Part shown: one piece after another, positions 1 to 6,500 of the stretch
How the letters are laid out: the number at the start of each line of letters is the position of its first letter
Numbering within the stretch: the stretch's first letter is position 1
Program-made: the position numbers and the translations under genes
The notes under the pieces: generated by a model
What the model was told of the DNA's origin: nothing
What the model saw: only the letters and a program-made list of their open reading frames with translations
Database searches by the model: none
Source: Myxococcales bacterium
GTDB taxonomy: Bacteria > Myxococcota_A > Polyangia > Polyangiales > Houyiibacteriaceae
DNA: 11,348 nucleotides
Assembly: GCA_020354595.1 (NCBI GenBank)
Contig: CP070650.1
Coordinates: 1,702,564 to 1,713,911, forward strand
Reading direction: 5' to 3'

Positions 1-1
1 C

Positions 2-577
2 AGCGAGGGCTCTCACGCGGTCGCCATTGGCGGAAGCGACGATCACCGTGCCGGTGAGGGGAACATGGTGACCGAGCGTCCAATCGGTTCGCCGACGATC
101 ATGGTGTACGCCGAGAACCTGAGCGTCGATGCGATTCTCGACGGGATCCGCGCTGGGCGCACCGTCGTCAAGGTCAACGGCCCCGATGATCCGATGCTCG
201 AGACGGAGCTCTCCGGACAGCGCGTCGGGGATACGGTCTTTGCCGACACCGCAACGTTGTCCGCCACCGTGACGGGAGGCGAGGGAAAGACGCTGCTGGT
301 GATCAAGAATGGGTCGACCACGAACCGCATTCCGATCGATGGCGACCCGTTCACGCATGAAGGCGAAGTCGCCGCGCCCGGAGAGGGTGAGGACCGCTAC
401 CGCCATCAGGTCGTCTCGGGGGTGACAGAGCTGACCATCGGGAGCTATGTCTGGCTCCAGGCCGGAGAGAGCTCGAACGGCTGCAACTGCCGCGTGGCGA
501 CGCCCGCGGACTACGACACGGCGTTGCTGCTAGTCGTGGCGCTGTTCCTCGGGTGGCACCGCCGGCGCGCGATGTGA
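2..577 (+). CDS. CehA/McbA-type PHP-fold metallohydrolase, C-terminal part (5' end outside window)
   Basis: This reading frame is open from the left edge, so the true start lies outside; 191 residues are visible. Residues 9-16 read IGGSDDHR, followed by a GSPTIMVY stretch and a region around 'LDGIRAGRT'. This is the usual C-terminal signature of PHP-domain metallohydrolases annotated as CehA/McbA family, in which the Asp and His help bind the catalytic metals. Family members hydrolyse esters or phosphoesters; the substrate here cannot be told. After the PHP end comes a region of roughly 100 residues, likely beta-rich, and then a MYXO-CTERM-like tail (Cys pair, hydrophobic helix, Arg cluster), which implies export and surface anchoring. 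The N-terminal signal peptide would be outside the window. The gene converges on the ATPase D gene with a single base between the stops. The family call is fairly secure from the motif; the function is not. Confidence 0.75.
   Translation, partial: SEGSHAVAIGGSDDHRAGEGNMVTERPIGSPTIMVYAENLSVDAILDGIRAGRTVVKVNGPDDPMLETELSGQRVGDTVFADTATLSATVTGGEGKTLLVIKNGSTTNRIPIDGDPFTHEGEVAAPGEGEDRYRHQVVSGVTELTIGSYVWLQAGESSNGCNCRVATPADYDTALLLVVALFLGWHRRRAM
479..574 (+). other. MYXO-CTERM-like C-terminal sorting signal within the PHP-family protein
   Basis: The last 32 residues begin with Gly-Cys-Asn-Cys, continue with a short polar linker and a hydrophobic run (TALLLVVALFLGW), and finish with three arginines and Ala-Met. 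Cys before a single membrane helix before an Arg cluster at the extreme C-terminus is the layout of the MYXO-CTERM domain. In Myxococcota that domain is thought to be cleaved by a myxosortase, leaving the protein anchored at the cell surface. What is seen is the layout; the family assignment and the processing are inferred. Confidence 0.7.
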
Positions 578-578
578 C

Positions 579-1214
579 TCAGCGCGTACGCTCGCGACGG
601 CGAAGCACGTGTCGAAGCCGTGAACGCTCGTCGCGCTCCCGCTCTTCGAGCATTCGCTTGAGCGCGCTCAGCTCCGAGGTCAGCGCGGGCTCGACCCGGA
701 GCTGCAACGTGTTGACCTGACGCGTCGCCTTGCTGAGCGCGACGCCGAGCCGGCGCACGAGCTGCTCTTTGGGGAGCGCCTCGAGGACGAGCTCGATCAA
801 CCTTTCGAACTCGGTGGCGGTCTGCGCCGCGGCAGGGCCGACCGACGCGCCGGCGGTCTCGCGGGCAGTCAGCGTTCGCTGGATGGGCGTGTGCGAGACG
901 ATCGACGGCACAGCGATGCCCCAAACTTGTCGGTGTTCGAGCTCGATTTCGATCTCGCGGTCCGGCCATGCGTAGGTCCGAAGCGCCGATTCTCCTCTCG
1001 CCGCCAATGCTTCCAAGAGAGCGCGGTATGCTTGGTGCGCTCGATCTTCCACTTGCTGTCGCGCATCGAGCGCGGGACGTGCACTGCGAAAGAGCTCGGT
1101 GATCAACGCCTCGCGCTTGCGGTTCAGGAGCTCGCGGCCTTTGCGTACTCGGTTGAGCTGCGCGCTAGCTCGGACTAGACCCGACCGAGTCGGGGGTACC
1201 GACCGGACGCTCAT
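579..1214 (-). CDS. atpD: V/A-type ATP synthase subunit D (central rotor shaft)
   Basis: A 211-residue protein of the V-ATPase D family. It forms the long antiparallel coiled coil that turns inside the A3B3 head, equivalent to gamma of F-type enzymes. The N-terminus (PPTRSGLVRASAQL, then RKGRELLNRKREALI) matches the conserved start of the family. The C-terminal 60 residues are again highly charged and helical, as expected for the second arm of the coiled coil. The ATG at 1214 is chosen because it gives an ATGA overlap with the stop of the B gene and starts right before the conserved region. The frame stays open a further 33 codons upstream, inside the B gene, but that part shows no family resemblance. 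It is the last gene of the operon, and its stop lies one base from that of the convergent hydrolase. Confidence 0.93.
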   Translation of the reverse strand: MSVRSVPPTRSGLVRASAQLNRVRKGRELLNRKREALITELFRSARPALDARQQVEDRAHQAYRALLEALAARGESALRTYAWPDREIEIELEHRQVWGIAVPSIVSHTPIQRTLTARETAGASVGPAAAQTATEFERLIELVLEALPKEQLVRRLGVALSKATRQVNTLQLRVEPALTSELSALKRMLEERERDERSRLRHVLRRRERTR

Positions 1215-2617
1215 GACGACTTCCCGGCATCGGTGCCGCCGGTCCGCGCCCCCCACGTCGCGTCCGAGATTCGAGTGAGCTCGTCGCGCGGCAGCGTCTG
1301 CAGGAGCGACCAACCGATTCGAATCGTGTCCGGGAGGGAGCGACGCACGCCGCCTTGATGAATCAACTCCTTTTCGAAGGCGTCGACGAACTCGAGCGCG
1401 CGGCGGTCGCCGGGCGCCAAGCCTTCACTTCCGACGATCGCCGCCATCAGCTTCGCTTCTCGGCCGCGGGCGTAGATCGCGTAGAGTTGGTCGGCCCACT
1501 CGCGGTGCTCCGCAACAGTGTGCTCCTTGCCTATGCCGGCATTCATCAAGCGTGATAGGGACGGGAGCACGTCGACCGGAGGGTACACGCCGCGTTGGTG
1601 AAGCTCGCGGCTGAGCACGATCTGCCCTTCCGTGATGTATCCGGTCAGGTCGGGAATCGGGTGGGTGATGTCGTCGTCCGGTAGCGTGACGACCGGCACT
1701 TGCGTCACCGAGCCCGGCGAGTCCTTGAGCACACCTGCGCGCTCGAACAAGGTCGCGAGGTCGGTGTACATGTAGCCCGGGTAGCCGCGCCGCCCTGGGA
1801 TCTCTTCCCGCGCCGCGGCCACCTCGCGGAGAGCTTCGGCGTAGTGTGTGATGTCTGCCGTCACGACCAGTACGTGAATGCCGTGCGTGAACGCGAGATG
1901 CTCCGCGGTGGTCAACGCGACGCGCGGAGTGAGCAAGCGCTCGATCGTCGGGTCGCTTGCCTGGTTGAGGAACAGGACTGTCCTCTCCATCACCTCGCTC
2001 TCGCGGAAGCGCGAGACGAAGGTCTGTGTTTCGCGCTCGGTGATGCCCACCGCGGCAAATACGACCGCAAACGGTTCGCCGCGCGCGGGGCGCGCGTTTT
2101 CAACGATATCCGCAGCGAGCTCGACGCCCGGAAGCCCCGGCCCCGAGAATACCGGGAGCTTCTGCCCCCGCACCAACGTGTTCATGCCGTCGATGGCGGT
2201 CACGCCGGTTTCGATGAAGTCCGAGGGATGCTGCCTGCGAACCGGATTGATCGGCGCGCCCCAGATCGGAAGCCGGGCTTCGCCAATCGAGGCAGGGAGC
2301 CCGTCGAGTGGCGCCCCTGTCCCGCTGAGCGCACGGCCGAGCAGGTCTTTGCCGACCAAGGTCGTTGCGGTCTCGCCGGTTAGGGTGATGGTCGCCTCCG
2401 CGGGCCTCAGGCCGAGCGTCTCTTCGAAGACCTGGATTACCGTAATTTCGTTGCCTACGTCGATTACCTGGCCGCGCCGATTGCGCTGCCCGGCGCCCTC
2501 GATGCGCACCCACTCGCCGAGCTTGGCGCGTCGAGTGGATCGTACGAATAGCAATGGTCCCGCCGCGGATGCGGCGCCCGCGTAGGTTCGGGCCATCGGT
2601 GCTTCGAGCGGCTTCAC
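1211..2617 (-). CDS. atpB: V/A-type ATP synthase subunit B (non-catalytic head subunit)
   Basis: A 468-residue member of the V-ATPase B family, which alternates with A in the A3B3 hexamer and completes each catalytic site from the neighbouring subunit. The sequence where a P-loop would be is degenerate (FSGPGLPGVELAADI, about 157-171), as is normal for B. The arginine finger region is present as LPSLSRLMNAGIG with Arg356, and the PSDFIETGVTAIDGMNTLVRGQ block (131-152) is typical. The start is GTG at 2617, overlapping the TGA of subunit A as GTGA. A GGAGGT sequence ends 3 bases upstream of it, whereas the ATG at 2596 has no ribosome site at usable distance, so GTG is preferred. The C-terminal tail after about residue 455 is Gly/Thr-rich and probably disordered. 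Confidence 0.96.
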   Translation of the reverse strand: MKPLEAPMARTYAGAASAAGPLLFVRSTRRAKLGEWVRIEGAGQRNRRGQVIDVGNEITVIQVFEETLGLRPAEATITLTGETATTLVGKDLLGRALSGTGAPLDGLPASIGEARLPIWGAPINPVRRQHPSDFIETGVTAIDGMNTLVRGQKLPVFSGPGLPGVELAADIVENARPARGEPFAVVFAAVGITERETQTFVSRFRESEVMERTVLFLNQASDPTIERLLTPRVALTTAEHLAFTHGIHVLVVTADITHYAEALREVAAAREEIPGRRGYPGYMYTDLATLFERAGVLKDSPGSVTQVPVVTLPDDDITHPIPDLTGYITEGQIVLSRELHQRGVYPPVDVLPSLSRLMNAGIGKEHTVAEHREWADQLYAIYARGREAKLMAAIVGSEGLAPGDRRALEFVDAFEKELIHQGGVRRSLPDTIRIGWSLLQTLPRDELTRISDATWGARTGGTDAGKSS

Positions 2618-4350
2618 GCGACCTCCATGTCGGCGATCGTCCGTTCGGCTTCGACGATGAGGGCATCCAAGTCATCTGGGGCCGCTGTCTTGACGGCGCC
2701 AAATGCGACGCGGACTCCGGCGAGATCGAGCTTCTCGAACGCGACGCCTTGCTCGAGCGCGCCGGTTCCCGTGCGCATGAACTCCCAGAGCAGTCTAGCC
2801 AAATGGTAGGTCTTCGAGACGCTGGAGAAGGCGTCGTGCGGGTGGAAGGCGTTTTGCCCGATCAGGAACTCGCGTGCGATTCGCGCGCCTTCCAACACCA
2901 ACCGGTCGTCATCTTCGAGCGCATCCACGCCGACGAGTCCCGCGATCTCTCGAAGCTCGCGATCTCGCTGCAGAAGCCGAATCGTTTCGGCGCGGAGCTT
3001 GCGCCAGTCCGCTCCGCCTTCCTCGGAGAACCATGAGGCCGAGGCTTCGGCGTACAAGCTGTAGCTGGTGTCCCAGTCGACGGCGGGGAACTGCCGTTGG
3101 TGCGCGAGACGGGCGTCTAGCGCCCAGAGCGCCCCAACTACGCGTAGCGAAGCTTGCGTGACAGGCTCTGCGAAGTCTCCACCGGGAGGAGAAACGGCGC
3201 TGATGAACGTCACCGCTCCGGTGCGCGACGGAGTTCCTTCGCTTTCGACTCGACCGGCGCGCTCGTAGAGACGGCTCATCCGGTTGGCCAGGTAGGTAGG
3301 GTAGCCTTCTTCGCCAGGCATTTCTTGTAGACGCGCTGCGATCTCTCGGAGTGCCTCGGCCCAACGCGAAAGCGAATCGGCGAGAATCGCGACGTGGTAG
3401 CCCATGTCGCGGTAGTACTCGGCGAACGTCATCCCGAGGTAGACCGAGGCGTCCCGCGCCGCGACCGGCATGTTCGACGTGTTCACGATCAGGATCGTCC
3501 GGTCCATGATCGGGCGGCCGGTGGCCGGATCGGTCAGCCGTCCAAAGTCGTGGAGCACCTCCGCCATTTCGTTCCCGCGCTCGCCGCAGCCGATGTACAC
3601 CATCACATCGGCCTTTGCGTATTTCGCAAGCGACTGTTCGATGACCGTCTTGCCGGTGCCAAAGCCGCCCGGAACGGCGACCGAGCCGCCTTCGACGACG
3701 GGGAAGAGCAGATCGAACACGCGTTGCCCCGTGATGAAGGGTCGATCCCCCGGCAGACGTCGTCGCATGGGTCGACGCTCGCGAATCGCCCAAGGATGCG
3801 AAAGCGAAAGAGGGGAGCCGTCCTCGAAGGTCGCGATCGTATCCGACACGGTGAAGCTTCCTTCCTGGATGTCGGCGATGCGGCCCGCGGAGCCCGGCGG
3901 CACCAACACACGGTGCATGATCCCCGGACGCTCCTCGACGACGCCGAGCACGTCCCCGCCCGCCACGGTAGCTCCCGTGGCGGCGGTCGGAGCAAAAGAC
4001 CAACGTGCTTCGGGGTCCAGCGTTGGCAACGTGGTGCCGGGCGCAATGAAGTCCCCGGAGCGATCTGCGAGCCCTTCAAGCGGTCGGCCGACCCCATCGA
4101 GGATCGAGCCGAGCAGCCCGGGCCCGAGGGCCGTCGTGAGAGAGCTTCCGGTACGTCGCACGGGCTCTTCCAGTGAGAGCCCGCTCGTCTCCTCGAAGAC
4201 CTGAATCGTCGCGATGTCATCCTGCAGCCGAATCACCTCGCCGAGCAGCCGTCGCTCTCCCACCTCGACGAGCTCATAGAGCGCAGCCTCTCCAAGCGGT
4301 CTTGCTTCCGCGATTGCGCCTGCGACTCGAATGATCCGCGCTTCCGTCAT
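2614..4350 (-). CDS. atpA: V/A-type ATP synthase catalytic subunit A
   Basis: A 578-residue catalytic subunit, the usual length for bacterial and archaeal A subunits. An N-terminal beta-barrel (about 1-70) is followed by the 'bulge' insert typical of A but not of F-type beta (about 115-185). The nucleotide domain carries a Walker A GGFGTGKT at 228-235, the catalytic GERGNE block with Glu257, and a Walker B region ILADSLSRWAEALREI around Asp325. The C-terminal helical domain runs from about 435. The P-loop has Gly229 where the family usually has Pro (GPFGxGKT), while Lys234 and Thr235 are kept, so the protein should be active. ATG at 4350 overlaps the stop of subunit F as ATGA, with a short GAGG five bases upstream. 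It hydrolyses or makes ATP on the cytoplasmic side of the membrane, coupled to rotation of the D/F shaft. Confidence 0.97.
   Translation of the reverse strand: MTEARIIRVAGAIAEARPLGEAALYELVEVGERRLLGEVIRLQDDIATIQVFEETSGLSLEEPVRRTGSSLTTALGPGLLGSILDGVGRPLEGLADRSGDFIAPGTTLPTLDPEARWSFAPTAATGATVAGGDVLGVVEERPGIMHRVLVPPGSAGRIADIQEGSFTVSDTIATFEDGSPLSLSHPWAIRERRPMRRRLPGDRPFITGQRVFDLLFPVVEGGSVAVPGGFGTGKTVIEQSLAKYAKADVMVYIGCGERGNEMAEVLHDFGRLTDPATGRPIMDRTILIVNTSNMPVAARDASVYLGMTFAEYYRDMGYHVAILADSLSRWAEALREIAARLQEMPGEEGYPTYLANRMSRLYERAGRVESEGTPSRTGAVTFISAVSPPGGDFAEPVTQASLRVVGALWALDARLAHQRQFPAVDWDTSYSLYAEASASWFSEEGGADWRKLRAETIRLLQRDRELREIAGLVGVDALEDDDRLVLEGARIAREFLIGQNAFHPHDAFSSVSKTYHLARLLWEFMRTGTGALEQGVAFEKLDLAGVRVAFGAVKTAAPDDLDALIVEAERTIADMEVA
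2621..2626 (-). promoter_or_regulatory. Shine-Dalgarno site for subunit B GTG start
   Basis: GGAGGT on the minus strand, inside the last codons of the A gene and three bases before GTG 2617. It decides the GTG over the ATG at 2596. Confidence 0.7.
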
Positions 4351-4676
4351 TGCAGCCTCACGCGGTAGCCGATCGCCCGTCGCAGGATCTCGACGATGTA
4401 TTCGTGCGCCGTCGACTCTGCCGTCCAGTCGGGGCCCGGAACCGGGATGACCACGGGCGTCGCCGATCGGGTAAAGCCTCGCCGCTGCTCTTCGGGTAGC
4501 TCGCGGTAGAGTGGCTCGTCGATGATTACGACGCCGGTGCTCGGTTCGTCTACGAGGCGTTCGAGCGTGCGCGAGGCATCTCGCGCGTCAGCGGCTTGGA
4601 TGACCTGTACGCCTGCCAAGGCAAACCCGGCGCTCAAACCGGGGCTCGCGATCACCACCAGCTCCGAGCCGCTCAT
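4347..4676 (-). CDS. atpF: V/A-type ATP synthase subunit F (central stalk)
   Basis: A small 109-residue subunit that binds the D shaft and takes part in regulating and stabilising rotation. The Rossmann-like start (ELVVIASPGLSAGFALAGVQ, residues 4-23) contains the GFxLAG motif of the F family. The mid-protein stretch GVVIIDEPLYRELP and the later PVVIPVPGP fit the second and third strands of the fold. The ATG at 4676 is chosen because it overlaps the stop of the C subunit as ATGA and starts directly before the conserved strand. The frame stays open 19 codons further upstream, but that part is Gly/Arg/Asn-rich and does not resemble the family. There is no strong ribosome site before this ATG, so translation probably depends on coupling to the upstream gene. 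Confidence 0.9.
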   Translation of the reverse strand: MSGSELVVIASPGLSAGFALAGVQVIQAADARDASRTLERLVDEPSTGVVIIDEPLYRELPEEQRRGFTRSATPVVIPVPGPDWTAESTAHEYIVEILRRAIGYRVRLQ

Positions 4677-5689
4677 GGCGCGACCATTTCGGTTTGGATG
4701 AGGGCAGCCGGTGCTCGAAGCGCGACCCCCCAAACGACCCGTCTGAGGTTCAGAACCTCGGCGCGAAGCCGAAGAGCAAAGCTGATCAAGGGCGCGGCGC
4801 TTTCCGGAGTCACGCGGGCGGCCCGGTTCTGATGCTCGATCTGCGTTCGCAGCATTGCCGCATCCAGCGACGCGACACCCCGCGGCTCGCCCTCGAAGGC
4901 ATTTGCGAGCGCGGACTCCCGGAGCTCGCGAGCGAGGCGCCGGTGTGCGTCCGCGAAGGTTTCGCTCCGGAAGAGCTGGTCAAACAGCTCTCGATCGACC
5001 GTTTGGCCTCCTTCGATGAAGCTGAGCTCGGCGATGGTCTCATCCCTCTCCGGAAAGTGTAAGAGGACCGACCAGATGTTCATGACGTCGACGACCTGTC
5101 GCGCGTACTCGAGGAGATGGCTTCCGCCCTTGCGCGCGTGCTCCAACGCGCGTTTCGCGAACGCTTGCTGGAGTGCGACCTCGACTTCGAAGAGTGAAGG
5201 GCGGTCGGCACTCACCGCCTCTACGAGCGGAGCGCCGAGCGGGTGATTCCAGAGTACGAGCATGCGGACCACGTCGGCCATCGTGGGCTGGCTGGCGAGA
5301 ACGCGAAGCGCGCGCTCGGACAGAGTCGTCGTAGGGAGCAGACCGCTCATCCGCGCTTCCGAGCCGGCGCCTTGCTCGGCACCGCGGAGGATGCTTTGAA
5401 TCGAGCGTCGGTCTTCATCCTCTAAGACCACTGCGAGAATCGGGTCGCGATCCTCGGTGCTCCACCTACCCAGGATCGCCATCAGCTTGGCGGCGCGCCT
5501 TCGGATCGCTCGATCGAGCCCCTCCGGGGTCGCCGGCGTGTCGGCGTGACACACGCCGAGCGCGCTGAGCTCGCGCCGCAGCCCGAACAGGCTCCGCGCA
5601 TGCGCGAGTCGGTCAAGCTCCGCTGGCTCGAGGAGCCGAGTCCCAAGACCCCGCGCTCGCGTGTTGATGTCGCCCAAGTAGATCGCCAC
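4673..5689 (-). CDS. atpC: V/A-type ATP synthase subunit C (d-like, rotor ring socket)
   Basis: A 338-residue, almost all-helical protein of the V-ATPase subunit C/d family (PF01992). It caps the membrane ring and holds the central shaft. Support comes from the N-terminus (GDINTRARGLGTRLL, typical of the first helix), the three-lobed helical pattern, the repeated segments of the type ADVVRMLVLWNHPL, and the C-terminal AEVLNLRRVVWGVALRAP, where the family has a conserved nucleus of Glu, Asn, Leu, Arg. The start is GTG at 5689, two bases after the stop of E; an AGGAG lies 8 bases upstream of it. Residues 118-137 are Gly/Ser-rich and probably a surface loop. In eukaryotic nomenclature this is subunit d, not C, and databases name it inconsistently. 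Confidence 0.92.
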   Translation of the reverse strand: MAIYLGDINTRARGLGTRLLEPAELDRLAHARSLFGLRRELSALGVCHADTPATPEGLDRAIRRRAAKLMAILGRWSTEDRDPILAVVLEDEDRRSIQSILRGAEQGAGSEARMSGLLPTTTLSERALRVLASQPTMADVVRMLVLWNHPLGAPLVEAVSADRPSLFEVEVALQQAFAKRALEHARKGGSHLLEYARQVVDVMNIWSVLLHFPERDETIAELSFIEGGQTVDRELFDQLFRSETFADAHRRLARELRESALANAFEGEPRGVASLDAAMLRTQIEHQNRAARVTPESAAPLISFALRLRAEVLNLRRVVWGVALRAPAALIQTEMVAP

Positions 5690-5691
5690 CG

Positions 5692-6270
5692 TCAGCGCTC
5701 CTCCAGACGTTCGTGGATCTCGATCGCCAGCGTGGGTGCCAAGCGTGCGAGGCGCGCTTCGAGGGTTCCGTCGACTTCGACATTCCCACCTTCTCCGATC
5801 GCCATGAACCCGGTGCCTCCGGCGAAGGTTTCTACCGACACCTCGGGCATTTCGCGGAGCGCCTCGTGCACCTTCGGTTTGATCTCCGCCGAGCAGCGAA
5901 TCACCGTACCTGCGCTACCCACGAACGCGATCGCTTCGCCGATTTCGCTAGCGAGCGAGGAACCGTAGGCAGTCGTCCCGGCAGCTTCTGAAAGCAGACC
6001 CTGTGCACTCTGCAAAACCCGGTCGACGACGCGCGTCTTGGCGAGGAGCACCGCGCGCATCGCTTCGTGACGCTCCACCGCAATGCTCGCACGCGCTTCC
6101 GCCCGATATTCCTCCTCCCGGCTCTTCAACACAGCGCTTCGCCGCTCTTCGATCGCTCGCTCGGCGTCGGCAGCGATTCGATCGGCGTCCGCTCGCGCCG
6201 CGCTCATGATCGCGTCGGCGGCCTCGGCGGCGCGTCGGCGCAGCTCCGTGGTGAGGTCGGCTCCGGCCAT
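5692..6270 (-). CDS. atpE: V/A-type ATP synthase subunit E (peripheral stalk)
   Basis: A 192-residue peripheral stalk subunit. The first 95 or so residues are rich in Ala, Glu and Arg with heptad-like spacing (for example AIMSAARADADRIAADAE), giving the long helix that pairs with subunit H. The C-terminal half (about 100-192) is the globular part that clamps the top of the head. It ends in a strand-helix pattern (GGNVEVDGTLEARLARL) typical of E subunits, where the mostly hydrophobic last helix carries conserved Arg and Leu. The ATG at 6270 is 7 bases after the stop of K; an AGGAGG, encoded by the glycine tail of K, lies 11 bases upstream. The stop is 2 bases before the GTG of subunit C. Confidence 0.92.
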   Translation of the reverse strand: MAGADLTTELRRRAAEAADAIMSAARADADRIAADAERAIEERRSAVLKSREEEYRAEARASIAVERHEAMRAVLLAKTRVVDRVLQSAQGLLSEAAGTTAYGSSLASEIGEAIAFVGSAGTVIRCSAEIKPKVHEALREMPEVSVETFAGGTGFMAIGEGGNVEVDGTLEARLARLAPTLAIEIHERLEER

Positions 6271-6277
6271 TCTGGGG

Positions 6278-6499
6278 TCAGCCTCCTCCCTGCATCAGGA
6301 TCAGGACCGAGATGACGAAGCCGAGGATCGCAACCGTTTCTGGAATCGCGATCAGCAGCACGACCGTGACCGACATCTCCGGCTTCTCGGCCAACGTAGC
6401 AGCCGGAGCCGGACCGATAAGCGACTGCGCCCACCCAGTCGCTAGGGCCGGTATGGCGACAGCGAATGCCGCGCTCATGTACAGGGCAATGGTTTCCAT
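6278..6499 (-). CDS. atpK: V/A-type ATP synthase subunit K (membrane rotor ring, c-like proteolipid)
   Basis: A 73-residue double-helix hairpin that would form the ion-carrying ring. Helix 1 spans about residues 4-30 and helix 2 about 43-70; the loop holds EKPE at 38-41, and helix 2 holds IPETVAILGFVIS with the ion-binding Glu54. It is of the short two-helix type, with one carboxylate per hairpin and no signal peptide, unlike the duplicated four-helix NtpK of Enterococcus. Helix 1 is poor in the repeated small Gly motif of many c subunits and instead carries Pro17, Trp23 and Gln25, with Pro30 and Pro32 near the loop. The ATG at 6499 is one base after the stop of I and is preceded by two tandem AGGAG sequences; the 36 extra upstream codons in this frame belong to the I coding region. 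The last three residues are glycines. Confidence 0.93.
   Translation of the reverse strand: METIALYMSAAFAVAIPALATGWAQSLIGPAPAATLAEKPEMSVTVVLLIAIPETVAILGFVISVLILMQGGG
6282..6287 (-). promoter_or_regulatory. Shine-Dalgarno for subunit E, embedded in the glycine tail of K
   Basis: AGGAGG on the minus strand, 11 bases before ATG 6270. The same bases fall within the terminal Gly codons (GGA GGA GGC) of subunit K, so one stretch serves both as coding tail and as ribosome site. Confidence 0.65.
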
Positions 6500-6500
6500 A

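Noticed and set aside
561..601. Inverted repeat across the convergent stops as a terminator
   Set aside because: The stem is only 5 plus 4 pairs with an uneven internal loop and a 19-base loop, and there is no T-run on either side.
1215..1313. Longer N-terminus for subunit D
   Set aside because: The 33 extra codons lie inside the B gene, lack family similarity, and the ATGA overlap at 1214 gives a natural start.
3394..4176. Plus-strand open frame opposite subunit A
   Set aside because: It is a composition shadow of a strongly conserved gene, with no recognisable fold.
4677..4733. Longer N-terminus for subunit F
   Set aside because: The 19 extra codons are low-complexity and overlap the C gene, and the conserved first strand begins right after ATG 4676.
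6278..6499. Firm claim of a sodium-driven ATPase
   Set aside because: The ligand set resembles Na+ rings, but similar residues occur in proton-coupled relatives, so it is kept only as an open question.
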